From Ornithobacterium rhinotracheale (GTDB lineage Bacteria; Bacteroidota; Bacteroidia; Flavobacteriales; Weeksellaceae), in contig NZ_CP094846.1 in the NCBI RefSeq assembly GCF_022832975.1, forward strand, positions 958,501-1,022,500: a stretch of 64,000 bases of DNA, written 5' to 3'. The position numbers and the translations under genes are program-made. Shown piece after piece: positions 50,281-58,925 of this stretch. The stretch's first letter is position 1; every line of letters begins with the position of its first letter. The notes under the pieces were generated by a model. The model ran no database searches. It saw only the letters and a program-made list of their open reading frames with translations, and was not told the origin of the DNA.

Positions 50281-50310
50281 AAACGGGAAAATTGATATTT
50301 TCCCGTTTTT
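50281..50310 (-). terminator. Terminator of the GH97 gene
   Basis: An 11-bp perfect stem (50281-50291 with 50298-50308, core CGGG/CCCG), A-run on the left and T-run on the right, so it can serve both strands. It lies 20 bp after the GH97 stop. Confidence 0.8.
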
Positions 50311-50329
50311 ATAATTTTGAAAATTCAAA

Positions 50330-52339
50330 TTACATTGGAGCAAATACAATGGCTTGTCCACCACCTGCCGCCATTTCAATCGTTAAATGGTCTTTAGCCG
50401 AAACTTCTTTTTCGGTAATTTGGTAGGATAGGGGATTCGTTTGCCAATCAGCATCGGCACCATCGGCATAAATTGTTGCTTTGTATTTTCGGTTTTCTTC
50501 CAAGAAATCAAGCGAAATTTCGATTTTTCGTGCATTTTCGTTGGTACTTGCACCTAAGAAATATTTGTTTTTAGCCTTTCTCACGATGGCAACAAACTCG
50601 CCAGGCTCGCCTTGCAAGGCTTTAGACCAATCGCAATCAGCATCAAAATCTCTAAAAAATTGAAAAGCGGGATGATCGTAGTGCTCAATTAAATCTGCCG
50701 CCATTTGCATAGGCGAATACAAAATCACCCAATTCGCAATTTGCTTGGCGAGTGTGGTGTGCTCTCTTGTGTTGCCAGGGTCTAAATCATTCCATTTTTT
50801 GCGATCTTTGGAATTATTAGCCGTTTCATACAAAATATCAAAAATTCCAGGAGTGTAATCAAGAGGCCCTGCAAGCATGCGTGTAAATGGCAACACCTCG
50901 GTATGTTCGGGCGAATTTCCTTGGCTCCAAGCGTTCCATTCCATGCCACGAACGCCCTCTCGAGTCATCATATTTGGAAAAGTTCTGCGTATTCCCGTAG
51001 GTTTTATCGGTTCGTGCACATCGAGCATTATTTTATACTTTGCGGCTGTTTCCACCACTTTTCGGTAGTGGTTCACCATCAGTTGTCCGTGATGTTTTTC
51101 TCCGCCCGTGATGCCGCCAGCATAGCCCGTCTTCACCATGTCGATGCCTAAATTTTTATACCAAATAAAGGCACTATCTAGCTGACTTTCGTAATTTTTG
51201 ATGTTTCCGCCCGTTTCGTGATGACCGATGATGGCAATGTTTTTAGACTTGGCATAATCGGCGATTTTTTGGATGTCAAAATCAGCATACGGTCGTGTGA
51301 AATTAAAGGCTTGCGATGTGCCCCAATTTTCCCAACCTTCGTTCCAGCCTTCAAACAAAACCGCTTGAATGTTATTTTTTTCGGCAAAATCAATATAATT
51401 AAAAGCATTTTCGGTTGTAGCACCGTGGCGTGGTCCCATGTCCCAGCTATTGATGCCCAAGTGCATTCCCCACCAAACGCCCACATATTTTACGGGTTTA
51501 ATCCATTCGGTATCTCCAATTGCATTCGGTTCGTTTAGATTTAAAATTAAAGCAGAATTGATTAAATCCACCGCTTTTTTACCAATTTGAATGCTTCGCC
51601 ATGGCGTCTTGAAACGAGAAACGAGTTTCACTTTGGTAATGCCATCGGCGTAAGGTGCCAAATCGGCTTTAAAACCTAGTTTGTTTTTTGAATTTTTAAT
51701 TAAAGTCATATCCGCAAAGTTGGTAAGTGCCGCCTCATGAATACTCGCATACAATTCAGGACTGAATTTAAAGGTAACGGGCGTATTAGCACTTTCTAAA
51801 TCGCTGATATTTTGTTTTTTGTACTCAAGTTCGTAGGTTTCGTAATTGGCTGGAATTGCCCAAGAAGTTCCATCTTGTGCAAAATTAAACTCGGTTAATT
51901 CGTTGGTAATAAAAACGCTATCCTTTTCAGGGATTTTGTATTCATATCTAAAGCCCAGCCCATCGTTGAATACTTTAAAATAAAGCGTAAGATTTATATT
52001 TTGTTGATTTTTAAGTTCAACTACCATTTCATTATTAAAATCTTCGATTTCTTTGTTTTCGCCCCAGGGTTGAGTCCAAGTTTGTTGCGTTGAGTTCTGG
52101 GTGATTTTTTCAACTTTAAAGCCATTAAACAAATTCAATGAATCTCTGGTTTCAAATCCCAAAGCCGATGTTTGAATGAAATCTTTTCCAGCCACTTGTA
52201 CACGATATTGCGGCGCACCCACGGAATCCAATGTAAAAAATAATTTAATCGTTCCATCAGGCGACGCCACTTCTTGCTTGGGGTGACTGCAGCTGAAAAA
52301 GAGTAGGGCAGTGATTGTCATTAGAAAATATTTATCCAT
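50330..52339 (-). CDS. Glycoside hydrolase family 97 lipoprotein (alpha-glucosidase/galactosidase type)
   Basis: 669 residues. Lipoprotein signal with C17 (LLFFSC). The N-terminal beta-sandwich (about 30-280) is followed by a TIM barrel containing VLFEGWNEGWENWG, KTGYAGGITGGEKHHGQLMV and DVHEPIKPTGIRRTFPNMMT with REGVRGMEWN, which is the hallmark of GH97 (SusB). The C-terminal domain is beta. Family members cleave alpha-glucosides or alpha-galactosides; inverting SusB residues cannot be fully checked by eye. It is separated from the SusCD operon by a terminator but is on the same strand. Confidence 0.87.
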   Translation of the reverse strand: MDKYFLMTITALLFFSCSHPKQEVASPDGTIKLFFTLDSVGAPQYRVQVAGKDFIQTSALGFETRDSLNLFNGFKVEKITQNSTQQTWTQPWGENKEIEDFNNEMVVELKNQQNINLTLYFKVFNDGLGFRYEYKIPEKDSVFITNELTEFNFAQDGTSWAIPANYETYELEYKKQNISDLESANTPVTFKFSPELYASIHEAALTNFADMTLIKNSKNKLGFKADLAPYADGITKVKLVSRFKTPWRSIQIGKKAVDLINSALILNLNEPNAIGDTEWIKPVKYVGVWWGMHLGINSWDMGPRHGATTENAFNYIDFAEKNNIQAVLFEGWNEGWENWGTSQAFNFTRPYADFDIQKIADYAKSKNIAIIGHHETGGNIKNYESQLDSAFIWYKNLGIDMVKTGYAGGITGGEKHHGQLMVNHYRKVVETAAKYKIMLDVHEPIKPTGIRRTFPNMMTREGVRGMEWNAWSQGNSPEHTEVLPFTRMLAGPLDYTPGIFDILYETANNSKDRKKWNDLDPGNTREHTTLAKQIANWVILYSPMQMAADLIEHYDHPAFQFFRDFDADCDWSKALQGEPGEFVAIVRKAKNKYFLGASTNENARKIEISLDFLEENRKYKATIYADGADADWQTNPLSYQITEKEVSAKDHLTIEMAAGGGQAIVFAPM

Positions 52340-52384
52340 ATTTATTTTTTTATAAAGTTAATTTAAAAAAGTTTTTCATCAAAA

Positions 52385-52412
52385 AAAGGTTGCTTTTTAG
52401 GGCAACCTTTTT
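52385..52412 (-). terminator. Terminator of the SusCD operon
   Basis: AAAGGTTGC (52385-52393) pairs with GCAACCTTT (52402-52410); on the - strand the stem is followed by a long T run. It closes the six-gene operon. Confidence 0.8.
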
Positions 52413-52431
52413 GGGTAAGATGTTTAATTTT

Positions 52432-53658
52432 TTAATAAAAATTATATGTGAAATATACCTCGGTAGGTTGAGAACCTTCTTTTTTTACAAGTTTACCATC
52501 TTTCTCAACAGCAGGATAGACATCAAAAGCTTTAAATTCAATATTGAAGTTTCGTCTATCTCTATCATCTTCAAATTCAGCTTTATTCAAGTGTAATCTG
52601 TATTTCCATACTTGCTCGCCGTTTTCGTCTTCTTTATAGGGTTCAATATTTTTTATGTATCTAGCGTTTGTGTTTTCGAAAATAGCAGGAGTTTCAACTC
52701 CTTGGATGTAGAATTTGATATTATCAAGTGTTTCTGCTAATTCGGGAGCATATACATTATAATTTATTTTATCAAAATCTGTTTTATATCGATTTTCGCT
52801 AAATGGATTCGTTCTCAAAACGCCTAAGCTTATTTGTTGACTACCTCTAACTGTAATTTCTCCTATTTTTTCTCCTTTTTCTCTGTTTTCTGTTAACTTA
52901 TAAATTGGGATTTGAAATGTGTAGCTCGGGTTTTTACGAAAAGGAGCTGAGTCGATAGTAATTATGTATTTATTTCTTTTGTTTTGTCTTAACTCATCAA
53001 TGTAATTTCCTTCTGGTTCAACTCTAAGTAATGGGAATTCATCATTTACATCAAGTTTTATATTTTCAAGATAAACTTCTGAAATAAAATCTATTTCTAA
53101 TGGAATTAAAGCTGAAGAGGGGGTGTTTCCAAAGTAGTTTCTCGTTGTTAAGTTATTAATCTCAAACTCTTTTCCATTTGGAGATGCTTTAATGACATGC
53201 TCGTTTTGATTGATTTGCCATCCACTTAGATTTTTTATACTGGTGAAATAATCCGCAATTACAGCTGGCTGATTAATAGTTAGTATTAAATCCTTGTATC
53301 CATTTTTTTTCAGAGTGATAACTTCATTTATATCATTAAGATTAGTCCCATAGAAGTCTGCGAAAAAAGTAGAGTCACTTGATTGTTTCACTTTTAAAAA
53401 GTTTCCTGGGATTAGTTGTACATCTTTATCAGTTGTAAATTCTAATCGGTAAGATTTTCTTCTTTCAAGGTTGATGGTTCCATTTTGTAAAGGATTTTCG
53501 ACAAGGGTGCCATCTTGTGTAAGGGTAATAGATTTAATTTTGATTTCTTTGTTCCCCACTTGTTCTTCAGTATTATTTCCGTTTGGTGTGTCGTCTTTAT
53601 CGTTGTTGCAACTCGCTACAACCAAAAGTACAGATAGGGCAAATATATATTTTTTCAT
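52432..53658 (-). CDS. Surface lipoprotein of the glycan operon, unknown fold
   Basis: 408 residues. Lipoprotein signal ending VVASC (C17), followed by an Asp/Asn-rich stretch (NNDKDDTPNGNN), a typical lipoprotein export signal for surface exposure in Flavobacteriia. The rest is beta-strand rich with a few helices. It is the last gene of the operon (17 bp after the GH18). Likely a glycan-binding or accessory surface protein; no domain recognised. Confidence 0.65.
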   Translation of the reverse strand: MKKYIFALSVLLVVASCNNDKDDTPNGNNTEEQVGNKEIKIKSITLTQDGTLVENPLQNGTINLERRKSYRLEFTTDKDVQLIPGNFLKVKQSSDSTFFADFYGTNLNDINEVITLKKNGYKDLILTINQPAVIADYFTSIKNLSGWQINQNEHVIKASPNGKEFEINNLTTRNYFGNTPSSALIPLEIDFISEVYLENIKLDVNDEFPLLRVEPEGNYIDELRQNKRNKYIITIDSAPFRKNPSYTFQIPIYKLTENREKGEKIGEITVRGSQQISLGVLRTNPFSENRYKTDFDKINYNVYAPELAETLDNIKFYIQGVETPAIFENTNARYIKNIEPYKEDENGEQVWKYRLHLNKAEFEDDRDRRNFNIEFKAFDVYPAVEKDGKLVKKEGSQPTEVYFTYNFY

Positions 53659-53675
53659 TTTTATTAAATTTTTAA

Positions 53676-55079
53676 TTATTTAAAATCTTTGGGACCTTTA
53701 TGGTATTTTCCTACAAATTTGCAAGACTGCCCATAGAATAATTGTGTAGCAGCACTAAGTGCTTTTTGAGCAGAACCACTTCTTATGGCTTCTCCTTTGA
53801 TGTTGAAAATCATTTGGATTCCATTGCATTTTTCTAAATTATATTGTGCAGCTCTTTGTACCCATCTTGGGTTTAAAGAGTGATTGGCTTCGATTGATCT
53901 TGCTCCATATCTCGCAGGTTCTACACCTATTCCAGAAGCCCCAGAAACGCCATAATCAGACCAAGTGTAATCAATCAATTCAGTGACATTTTTACCATCA
54001 TCTGTTTGTGCTTTGAATCCAATTCTATGTCCATAATCGTAGAGTGTAAGCAATTTATCTGGCATTACTTCTTTCATAGCTTTGATATACCACATGTATG
54101 AAGTAGAACCTTTTTTTCTGAGACCAGGCTGTTTAAAATAATCTGCGTATTCTTCATCAATGTCCCATCCATCTATCCCAATTTTATCGGTGACTCTTTT
54201 CAATTCTTTGGCAAATTCTAAAGCTTCATCATAGCTCTGGAAGTTTTCATAGCCTACACCTTGGTGGTTTGGTAAAATATCAATAATTACTTTTATACCA
54301 CGATCTTGTAAAGGTTTGAAGTAAATTTCTGGATTATCTACCAAAGGCTTTAATTTATCATTAAAGAAAATATGTCTTTTACCTGTTGCTGCATCATAAT
54401 TCATGTTTGCTGCAAATAGAACAACCATATCAAAAACAGGTTGATTACTTTCGCTTAATAGGAATTGTCCCATATTTCTAATATCGTAATCGTTGGTTTC
54501 CACATAGGCTACCATTTTCATAGGTTTTTTTCTATCAGGGCATCTATCGTTTGGTGGCATAGGTTTTGGGTTGCTGTCTGATAGTGCTACGTATTCGGCA
54601 TCTTTTGAAACCAAAATGAGATGATCTAGAGATTTATCATTGATGTTCAAATGAACTGGTAGAACATAATTCCCTTGTGGGAGGTTTTCGTATTCTTTGA
54701 TATCAATTTGGATTTCTGTAGATTTTGTGCCAGTAGGTAGTGCGGATTTGGAAATTTCGTAATATTCAGAAGGTAAAATTTCGTAATCTCTGGTATTTTT
54801 AAATTTTTTGAATTTATCTACAATTTTATTCAATTGTGATTTGTCTGCTACATTAATAGGCGTTTCAATCTTTACCTCATTTTTTAGTTCAACTACGAGA
54901 TTGATTGATTCGTTTCCGTTTACTTTAGTGAATTGTTCTGAAGGATTTGCCTTATTGAAAACTTTGTTTTCTCCATTGGCAAATACGCCACTTTCGGGTT
55001 GAGGAAGTACAAAATCGTCCTCTTTACAAGCGTAAGTAACACTAAATATTGCTAATAAACTTATGATTATTTTTTTCAT
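53676..55079 (-). CDS. GH18 endo-beta-N-acetylglucosaminidase (Endo H-like) lipoprotein
   Basis: 467 residues. Lipobox VTYAC with C18; N-terminal DUF1735-like beta domain (about 50-165, ending LPVHLNINDKSLDHLILVSK). The GH18 barrel has the catalytic DGxDxDxE motif as D303-G-W-D-I-D308-E-E310, E310 being the acid; the surrounding IDGWDIDEEYADY closely resembles Endo H. Such enzymes cleave between the two core GlcNAc residues of N-glycans. Sitting in a SusCD operon it should trim glycoproteins at the cell surface and hand the glycan to SusD/SusC. Confidence 0.88.
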   Translation of the reverse strand: MKKIIISLLAIFSVTYACKEDDFVLPQPESGVFANGENKVFNKANPSEQFTKVNGNESINLVVELKNEVKIETPINVADKSQLNKIVDKFKKFKNTRDYEILPSEYYEISKSALPTGTKSTEIQIDIKEYENLPQGNYVLPVHLNINDKSLDHLILVSKDAEYVALSDSNPKPMPPNDRCPDRKKPMKMVAYVETNDYDIRNMGQFLLSESNQPVFDMVVLFAANMNYDAATGKRHIFFNDKLKPLVDNPEIYFKPLQDRGIKVIIDILPNHQGVGYENFQSYDEALEFAKELKRVTDKIGIDGWDIDEEYADYFKQPGLRKKGSTSYMWYIKAMKEVMPDKLLTLYDYGHRIGFKAQTDDGKNVTELIDYTWSDYGVSGASGIGVEPARYGARSIEANHSLNPRWVQRAAQYNLEKCNGIQMIFNIKGEAIRSGSAQKALSAATQLFYGQSCKFVGKYHKGPKDFK

Positions 55080-55091
55080 TTTACTTCAATT

Positions 55092-56297
55092 TTATGGTTC
55101 AATTTCAATTCCATCTTCTGGAGTCAAACTGATTTTTTGTTCAACTTCGCTAGATTGATTAGCTAAAACTAGATTTCTATTGTGTCCAGAAGCATCTGTA
55201 ATTTTATTATTTTCTACTTCATTCATTTTCCAATAAGCGTAAAGGCCTGGAGTTGTAGGGTCAATACCTAGCATGTTATCTTTAATTTGCTGAGCATTGC
55301 GTGTAGATTTCCATAATCTAATTTCTGCGAATTTAGCATCGATTCCTCTGCCTGCGCTCCAGCTTTTTCCAATTAAAAATTCACCAAGGGTATTAACACT
55401 AGCAAAAGTCATTACTTTTTTACCATTCACATAAGCGGTAGATTTACCTGAATTTCCGTCTACCACAACCGCGATATGATACCATTTTTTGGTTTTGAAG
55501 TCATATCCTATATCTTGGCCTATGGCTTGTAGGTGGTTTGGCTGAACACCTGAATCTCCGAATCTTAATAGTGCAGCTCCCTCTGTACCCATAAGTGTTG
55601 AAATACCAGCTTCTCCATAATCTCCATCGCCACGGAAACGATTTACATACACTAGTGCCTCCATTGTAAAGCTGTTTCCTAAACTCTGGATATATCGCTC
55701 TCCATCAATATACATAAAGTTTTCTCTGGTGAGTTCAAACGAGCTTTCTATTTTTCCTCTTTTTCTTACAACAGTGTATAGTAGCGTTTTTGCAGATTCT
55801 AGAACTTTGACGTTTTTGTTTTCAGTTTTAGCTGTAAGTGCAATCATATAGGTTTTTCCTTCTTGCAAATCATTATCAGCCGTAATATTTAATTCACCTA
55901 GATTTGAATTTACGCTTCCTTTACTTGCTTTTAATTCCTTGCTAAAGCTTATTTTGCTTTCTGGAAGAGCTTCATAGTCTTTGCCATATGTTTTGTTGTA
56001 TTGCTCCACCAATTCAGGAGAATAGTTAATGGAAATATTTACATCTTGGTCTTGATTTTCTTTAAACAATGAAAACATATATTTAAAGGTTTCGACAGTT
56101 TCTGGTTTCGAAACATCTGCCGTCATCCCAATGGCGTTGTGGGTAGAGGCTAAGTTTCTATTAGAGCCTTTGATGGTGTACAATGCAGCTGACTGGTCAT
56201 AGCCGGCTCCTGTGTCTTGCCCTATATCGTTATCATCATCGCATGAAAATAAGATAGATAGGCAAAAAATGCTTAGAAAAATATTTTTAAGTGTCAT
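55092..56297 (-). CDS. DUF1735-LamG surface lipoprotein
   Basis: 401 residues. Lipobox ILFSC (C19) plus an acidic export stretch (DDDNDIG). DUF1735-like domain at about 55-180, then a LamG/concanavalin-like jelly roll at about 200-400 (SFTMEALVYVNRFRGDGDYG and WYHIAVVVDGNSGKSTAYVN and FAEIRLWKSTRNAQQIKDN). This pair of domains is typical for surface glycan-binding proteins of N-glycan operons. No catalytic motif. It lies 12 bp before the GH18 gene. Confidence 0.82.
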   Translation of the reverse strand: MTLKNIFLSIFCLSILFSCDDDNDIGQDTGAGYDQSAALYTIKGSNRNLASTHNAIGMTADVSKPETVETFKYMFSLFKENQDQDVNISINYSPELVEQYNKTYGKDYEALPESKISFSKELKASKGSVNSNLGELNITADNDLQEGKTYMIALTAKTENKNVKVLESAKTLLYTVVRKRGKIESSFELTRENFMYIDGERYIQSLGNSFTMEALVYVNRFRGDGDYGEAGISTLMGTEGAALLRFGDSGVQPNHLQAIGQDIGYDFKTKKWYHIAVVVDGNSGKSTAYVNGKKVMTFASVNTLGEFLIGKSWSAGRGIDAKFAEIRLWKSTRNAQQIKDNMLGIDPTTPGLYAYWKMNEVENNKITDASGHNRNLVLANQSSEVEQKISLTPEDGIEIEP

Positions 56298-56312
56298 AAT
56301 AATATTTTTTAA

Positions 56313-57362
56313 TTAATTTTTTTGAATTTGATTTATGGCGTTTTTCAGAGTATTATACGCGTTTTTATCTTTCATATTTGTATAGTCTTTTTCGATGTGA
56401 TAAAATACCACGCCAGCGTTATTATCAGCCTGCCAGTGAACAATATCTTGGATTTTTGATAAGTTTCCAGAAGGAACAAATAGTTTAGAATCGTTGAAAC
56501 CAGCGTTTAAAGTTTCAGGGTCTTCTGTAAAATCTATGGAAGCCATATATCTCTGTGGTGCAAATTGTTGTGCTTGGCTTTCGAAAAATCCTAAAGATGC
56601 GCTACCGGCAGCTTTTTTAGCAACAAGCAAGTTAGCTCTAGTATTTTGCTCCAATTGCTCAATTGGGTTTTCGATGACCAATAATTTTGCGGCATCGATT
56701 TTTTCGGTGATTTTAATGAAGGCATTTGTACATAGAGTTTTAACTTGATCGTTTTCGTAAGTTTCGGGTAATTCAATGCTTATACCATCAAAATCATTTT
56801 CGTTCAAGGCTTTAAGGTTAGATTCTATTAAGTTTGCTATTTTTTGCTCGCTTAATTTTTTATAGTCTTCGATAGTTCTTGATTTTACTTTGTTTAAGAT
56901 GTCTTCTTTTTGAAAAGGATCTAAAATATCATTTGCTAAGGAAAGTTCTTTTTCTTTTTCTGAGGTTCTTTTTTCTAAAGTTTTTTCGTACCAATGTTTC
57001 ATTTCGTCTACGAAACTATTAAAATTAGCACCAATCAAAACTTTTGTGGCTTTTTTCTCTTTGACATCATTTAAATCGGCTTTTTGGTGAGGTGTTAATT
57101 CGAAATAGTTGTTTTTAACGATAATGATGTCTAAGCTATCTGGCGTGAACATTAAATTACTTTGATTAAGAACCCCCCAATCGTAAATTGCACCTACACT
57201 TATTTTTCTTGAGGATAGGTCTTTTTTATATTCTTTTAAAAATGAGGTGTCTAGTTCTCTTTTAGGTTCAATAATGTTTATGGATTCGGTATCGGTGTCG
57301 CAGGAAGAGAGTCCCACCATCGCCAATAGGATTAATCCGAAATATCTATTATGTAGTTTCAT
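56313..57362 (-). CDS. GH18-like surface lipoprotein with dead active site
   Basis: 349 residues. Lipobox GLSSC (C21). The fold resembles GH18: KVLIGANFNSFVDEM and FDGISIELPE. At the place of DGxDxDxE it reads D192-G-I-S-I-E-L-P, so both downstream Asp and the catalytic Glu are lost; it should bind but not cut. Non-catalytic GH18-like proteins follow SusD in the N-glycan operons of Bacteroides and Capnocytophaga (from memory), where they serve as surface glycan-binding proteins. Confidence 0.72.
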   Translation of the reverse strand: MKLHNRYFGLILLAMVGLSSCDTDTESINIIEPKRELDTSFLKEYKKDLSSRKISVGAIYDWGVLNQSNLMFTPDSLDIIIVKNNYFELTPHQKADLNDVKEKKATKVLIGANFNSFVDEMKHWYEKTLEKRTSEKEKELSLANDILDPFQKEDILNKVKSRTIEDYKKLSEQKIANLIESNLKALNENDFDGISIELPETYENDQVKTLCTNAFIKITEKIDAAKLLVIENPIEQLEQNTRANLLVAKKAAGSASLGFFESQAQQFAPQRYMASIDFTEDPETLNAGFNDSKLFVPSGNLSKIQDIVHWQADNNAGVVFYHIEKDYTNMKDKNAYNTLKNAINQIQKN

Positions 57363-57378
57363 ATTTTTATATTTTTAA

Positions 57379-58914
57379 TTATTTTTTTACCCACCATAAA
57401 TTAGTAGCACCATTATCTGGGCCTTTTAGATAAGTCACGGCCTCTGCTATGTACGCAGGGTTTTCTTTGTATTCTGAGCTAGAATATGGCAATCTTCTCA
57501 TGCCGCCTATATCCTTGCCATCAACTTGTTTAATATCAGAAATGATACCTCCGCTGTTGTTTTCTCTAGCTGGCATTAAATTAGGATAACCAGTTCTTCG
57601 CCATTCTGCCCATGCTTCTTGGCTACCATAAGGATACATGGCAATCCATTTTTGAGTGATGATTTTGGCTAGTTTTTGATCTTGTGTAGATGCATCATCC
57701 CATTTTACTGTGATTTGGCTAGTGAAGGAATTATCGTTTAATATAGGATTTAGTTCATCTTGAAATCCATTTACAGATTGTTCACCTTCTAGGTAGTTTC
57801 CAATGTTTGCACCCCATTGTTCAAATGAGAGTCTTATTCCTTTTTCGTATAGTTCTTTTGCATCGCCATTCATGTCCCATCCTTTTAGTTTTCCTTCCGC
57901 TCTTAGGAAGCTCACTTCGGCGGCCGAAATCCACATAATTGGGGTGTCTTTTTGAATGTTAGGAAGGGAGTAGTGCGCTTTTTCTGGAGTGTTAGTCGTT
58001 CCGGTTCTTAGTCCAAAAAATTTATTGTCTGCACCTCTTTCATTTACAGCGGTGAAGAATTTCTCTCTTCTTGGGTCTTTATAAGCATTCATGTAATTTG
58101 TAATGTCTGCTCCTACACGAGAATCTCCCCAGATAGAGCTTACTTTAAATACTGGATTATCGGTGTTTTTTAATGCAGCATTTTCTGCATTAGATTCTAT
58201 AACTCCATCTTTCACGGCGTTTTCTGCTATTTCTTTTGCTTTTGCAGGAGCTACATCAGACATTCTAATAGCGATTCTTAAAAGTAATGAATTTGCATAT
58301 TTCACCCATTTAGACATGTCTCCCTCATACACCATGTCATAGGGGGCGTATTGGCGATCTGCAGGATCTGTTTTTTTGAGAGCTTCAACGGCTTGTTGCA
58401 AATCATTTACCATAGCTAGGTAGAGCTCTTCTTGATTGTCATAAGCTACTTCTTTTTTTCCTGGTTGCATTTTGGTGTAAGGTAGAGGGCCGTAGGTATC
58501 TGTGAGCCAATGAGTAATTGCAACACGATAGATGCTAGCTAGGGCAAAATAAGTTTTATTGAAATCTCCTTTGGCTAAACTTTTTAATTTGAAATAGCCA
58601 TTGTAAATTTTCGGATAAGTGTCGTTGAATATATAATCCACCCACCCTGTTCTTGGATTGTAAACAGGATAATCATTAAAATGCTTAGTTTGTGATGCGT
58701 ATCCAGCATATCCTGTAGCAAAAAGGTCAAAACACATTTGGTATGAGTTTTCTTGTTGTGGAAGAACAAGTTTTTGCATAGAAAGCAATTCGTTTCCTCC
58801 AGTCGTTACTCTAGCGAGTTGCTGGTCATCAACCCCGTAAGGGTTTTTGTTTAAATCATCATTTATACAACTGGTGAATAATAATGGAGTTATGAATAAT
58901 AGTAATTTTTTCAT
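57379..58914 (-). CDS. SusD/RagB family nutrient-binding lipoprotein
   Basis: 511 residues. Lipobox FTSC (C16) near the N-terminus; SusD_like TPR helices including YFALASIYRVAITHWLTDTYG and the P-Y-x-x-x-Q-P segment PLPYTKMQPG. C-terminal AEVSFLRAEGKLKGWDMNGD, KWIAMYPYGSQEAWAEWRRT and LPYSSSEYKENPAYIAEAV are standard for the family. Forms the lid of the SusC transporter and binds the glycan. It lies 11 bp after susC. Confidence 0.92.
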   Translation of the reverse strand: MKKLLLFITPLLFTSCINDDLNKNPYGVDDQQLARVTTGGNELLSMQKLVLPQQENSYQMCFDLFATGYAGYASQTKHFNDYPVYNPRTGWVDYIFNDTYPKIYNGYFKLKSLAKGDFNKTYFALASIYRVAITHWLTDTYGPLPYTKMQPGKKEVAYDNQEELYLAMVNDLQQAVEALKKTDPADRQYAPYDMVYEGDMSKWVKYANSLLLRIAIRMSDVAPAKAKEIAENAVKDGVIESNAENAALKNTDNPVFKVSSIWGDSRVGADITNYMNAYKDPRREKFFTAVNERGADNKFFGLRTGTTNTPEKAHYSLPNIQKDTPIMWISAAEVSFLRAEGKLKGWDMNGDAKELYEKGIRLSFEQWGANIGNYLEGEQSVNGFQDELNPILNDNSFTSQITVKWDDASTQDQKLAKIITQKWIAMYPYGSQEAWAEWRRTGYPNLMPARENNSGGIISDIKQVDGKDIGGMRRLPYSSSEYKENPAYIAEAVTYLKGPDNGATNLWWVKK

Positions 58915-58925
58915 TTTTTCAAAAT